A DNA stretch of 7,215 nt. Source: Candidatus Solincola tengchongensis. Lineage in GTDB: Bacteria; Actinomycetota; Geothermincolia; Geothermincolales; RBG-13-55-18. Position numbers and translations under genes: made by a program. Within the stretch, counting starts at the first letter, position 1, and each line of letters begins with the position of its first letter. This document shows positions 6,811-7,215 of this stretch, in pieces. The stretch lies in assembly GCA_015711895.1 (NCBI GenBank), contig JACVJH010000408.1, forward strand, positions 1 through 7,215, given 5' to 3'. The notes beneath the pieces are model-generated. The model worked only from the letters and a program-made list of their open reading frames with translations, was not told the origin of the DNA and made no database searches.

Positions 6811-6876
6811 GGTTCCATGCGCCCAAGACCCTGGGGATGCTGGGGGCCGGCAGGGCGTGTGAAAGGCCTATGAACC
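6811..6876 (+). other. Possible nested RNA stem after deoB
   Basis: GGTTC (6811-6815) can pair with GAACC (6872-6876). Within it ATGCGCCC (6817-6824) pairs with GGGCGTGT (6853-6860), including two G-U pairs. An alternative inner pairing is CCCTG (6829-6833) with CAGGG (6851-6855). No T tract follows, so this is not a standard intrinsic terminator, and it does not fold as a tRNA. It may be a transcript-end structure, or chance in a GC-rich gap. The remaining 6877-7053 stretch shows only a small GTGG-AAAA-CCAC hairpin (6969-6980) and no gene that I can support. Confidence 0.2.
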
Positions 6877-7053
6877 CTTTATGGAAATTAATGCCAACCC
6901 ATCCCGGCGAGCTTCAAGTCTACGAGTTCCGCCGCTTCAGTTCCGGCCGAGCAGGGTTTATCCTGAATGTGGAAAACCACGCATGAACGGCGAGGGTCCA
7001 CAGGGAGCCGGCCGGTTGGAAACGGAAAAGGCGAGGAGGAGGACGAGGACGCT

Positions 7054-7215
7054 TTGGACGTCATCTTGGGCCACGTGAACGTGGACTTCGACGCCCTGGC
7101 CTCCATGGTGGCGGCGAAAAAGCTCTACCCGGAGGCGGTGATGGTCTTCGCCGGGTCGGTGAACCGCAACGTGCGCGAGTTCATCGCCCTCCACGGCGAC
7201 GTGCTGGAGTTCATG
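7054..7215 (+). CDS. DHH-domain protein, probably CBS/DHH/poly(A) polymerase-type nucleotidyltransferase (3'-truncated)
   Basis: A frame open to the right edge encodes 54 residues. It begins LDVILGHVNVDFDALASMV, followed by AAKKLYPEA and NRNVREFIALHGDVLEF. The NVDFDALAS element is the first motif of the DHH phosphoesterase fold. The combination with AAKKLYP and NRNVREF resembles the large bacterial proteins that join DHH, CBS and class-I-like tRNA nucleotidyltransferase/poly(A) polymerase domains. Only the N-terminus is visible, so the downstream domains are inferred. I favour the TTG at 7054 as start because relatives begin directly before the VI(L/I)xH strand. The GGAGGAGG run at 7035-7042 supplies a ribosome site, although 11 bases away, and a closer AGG lies at 7046-7048. 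The frame is open upstream to an ATG at 6967 just after a TGA (6964-6966). That longer start would add 29 residues with a Glu/Asp run that looks like translated Shine-Dalgarno sequence. Confidence 0.72.
   Translation, partial: MDVILGHVNVDFDALASMVAAKKLYPEAVMVFAGSVNRNVREFIALHGDVLEFM

Noticed and set aside
6811..6824. GGTTC motif as the T arm of a tRNA
   Set aside because: The flanking bases cannot form the five-base T stem or an acceptor stem, and no anticodon arm is present upstream, where deoB coding sequence ends.
6881..7078. 65-residue frame starting with ATG at 6881
   Set aside because: It is basic and low in hydrophobic residues, has no good ribosome site and overlaps the start of the DHH gene in another frame.

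Overview
The window reads as a GC-rich bacterial chromosome segment with every recognisable gene on the + strand. AGG arginine and ATA isoleucine codons are frequent despite the high GC, and most genes have strong purine-rich Shine-Dalgarno sequences. By eye this looks like an anaerobic or thermophilic Gram-positive-type lineage (deep Actinobacteria or Firmicutes-like). That placement is inference and no marker gene here fixes it.

Layout: (1) 1-408, the 3' part of a Nudix hydrolase of the ADP-ribose pyrophosphatase (NudF) type, cut by the window edge. (2) 604-1746, alanine dehydrogenase (ald), starting at a GTG. (3) 1835-2761, a tyrosine recombinase of the XerD type with all six catalytic residues. 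(4) 2762-2953, an intergenic region with a consensus TATAAT, a likely structured leader and two copies of a near-perfect Shine-Dalgarno 9-mer. (5) 2954-4306, a radical SAM protein with an incomplete SPASM-like C-terminal cysteine set, ending at a clear GC-hairpin terminator (4327-4359). (6) 4553-5497, an acidic, mostly helical protein that I do not recognise. (7) 5585-6796, phosphopentomutase (deoB). (8) From about 7054 off the right edge, the N-terminus of a DHH-domain protein, probably the CBS/DHH/poly(A)-polymerase-type nucleotidyltransferase.

How the genes fit together: the Nudix enzyme makes AMP and ribose-5-phosphate from ADP-ribose. DeoB interconverts ribose-5-phosphate and ribose-1-phosphate for nucleoside salvage. 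Ald links alanine to pyruvate, ammonia and NADH. XerD resolves chromosome dimers. The order nudF...xerD-deoB resembles the block known from Bacillus subtilis (nudF, spoIIM, fur, xerD, drm). Here ald occupies part of the nudF-xerD interval, and the radical SAM gene and the unknown gene sit between xerD and deoB with their own promoter and terminator signals. That two-gene insertion is the least understood part of the window. I see no CRISPR array, tRNA, rRNA, transposon or phage gene, and no convincing evidence of a defence system.
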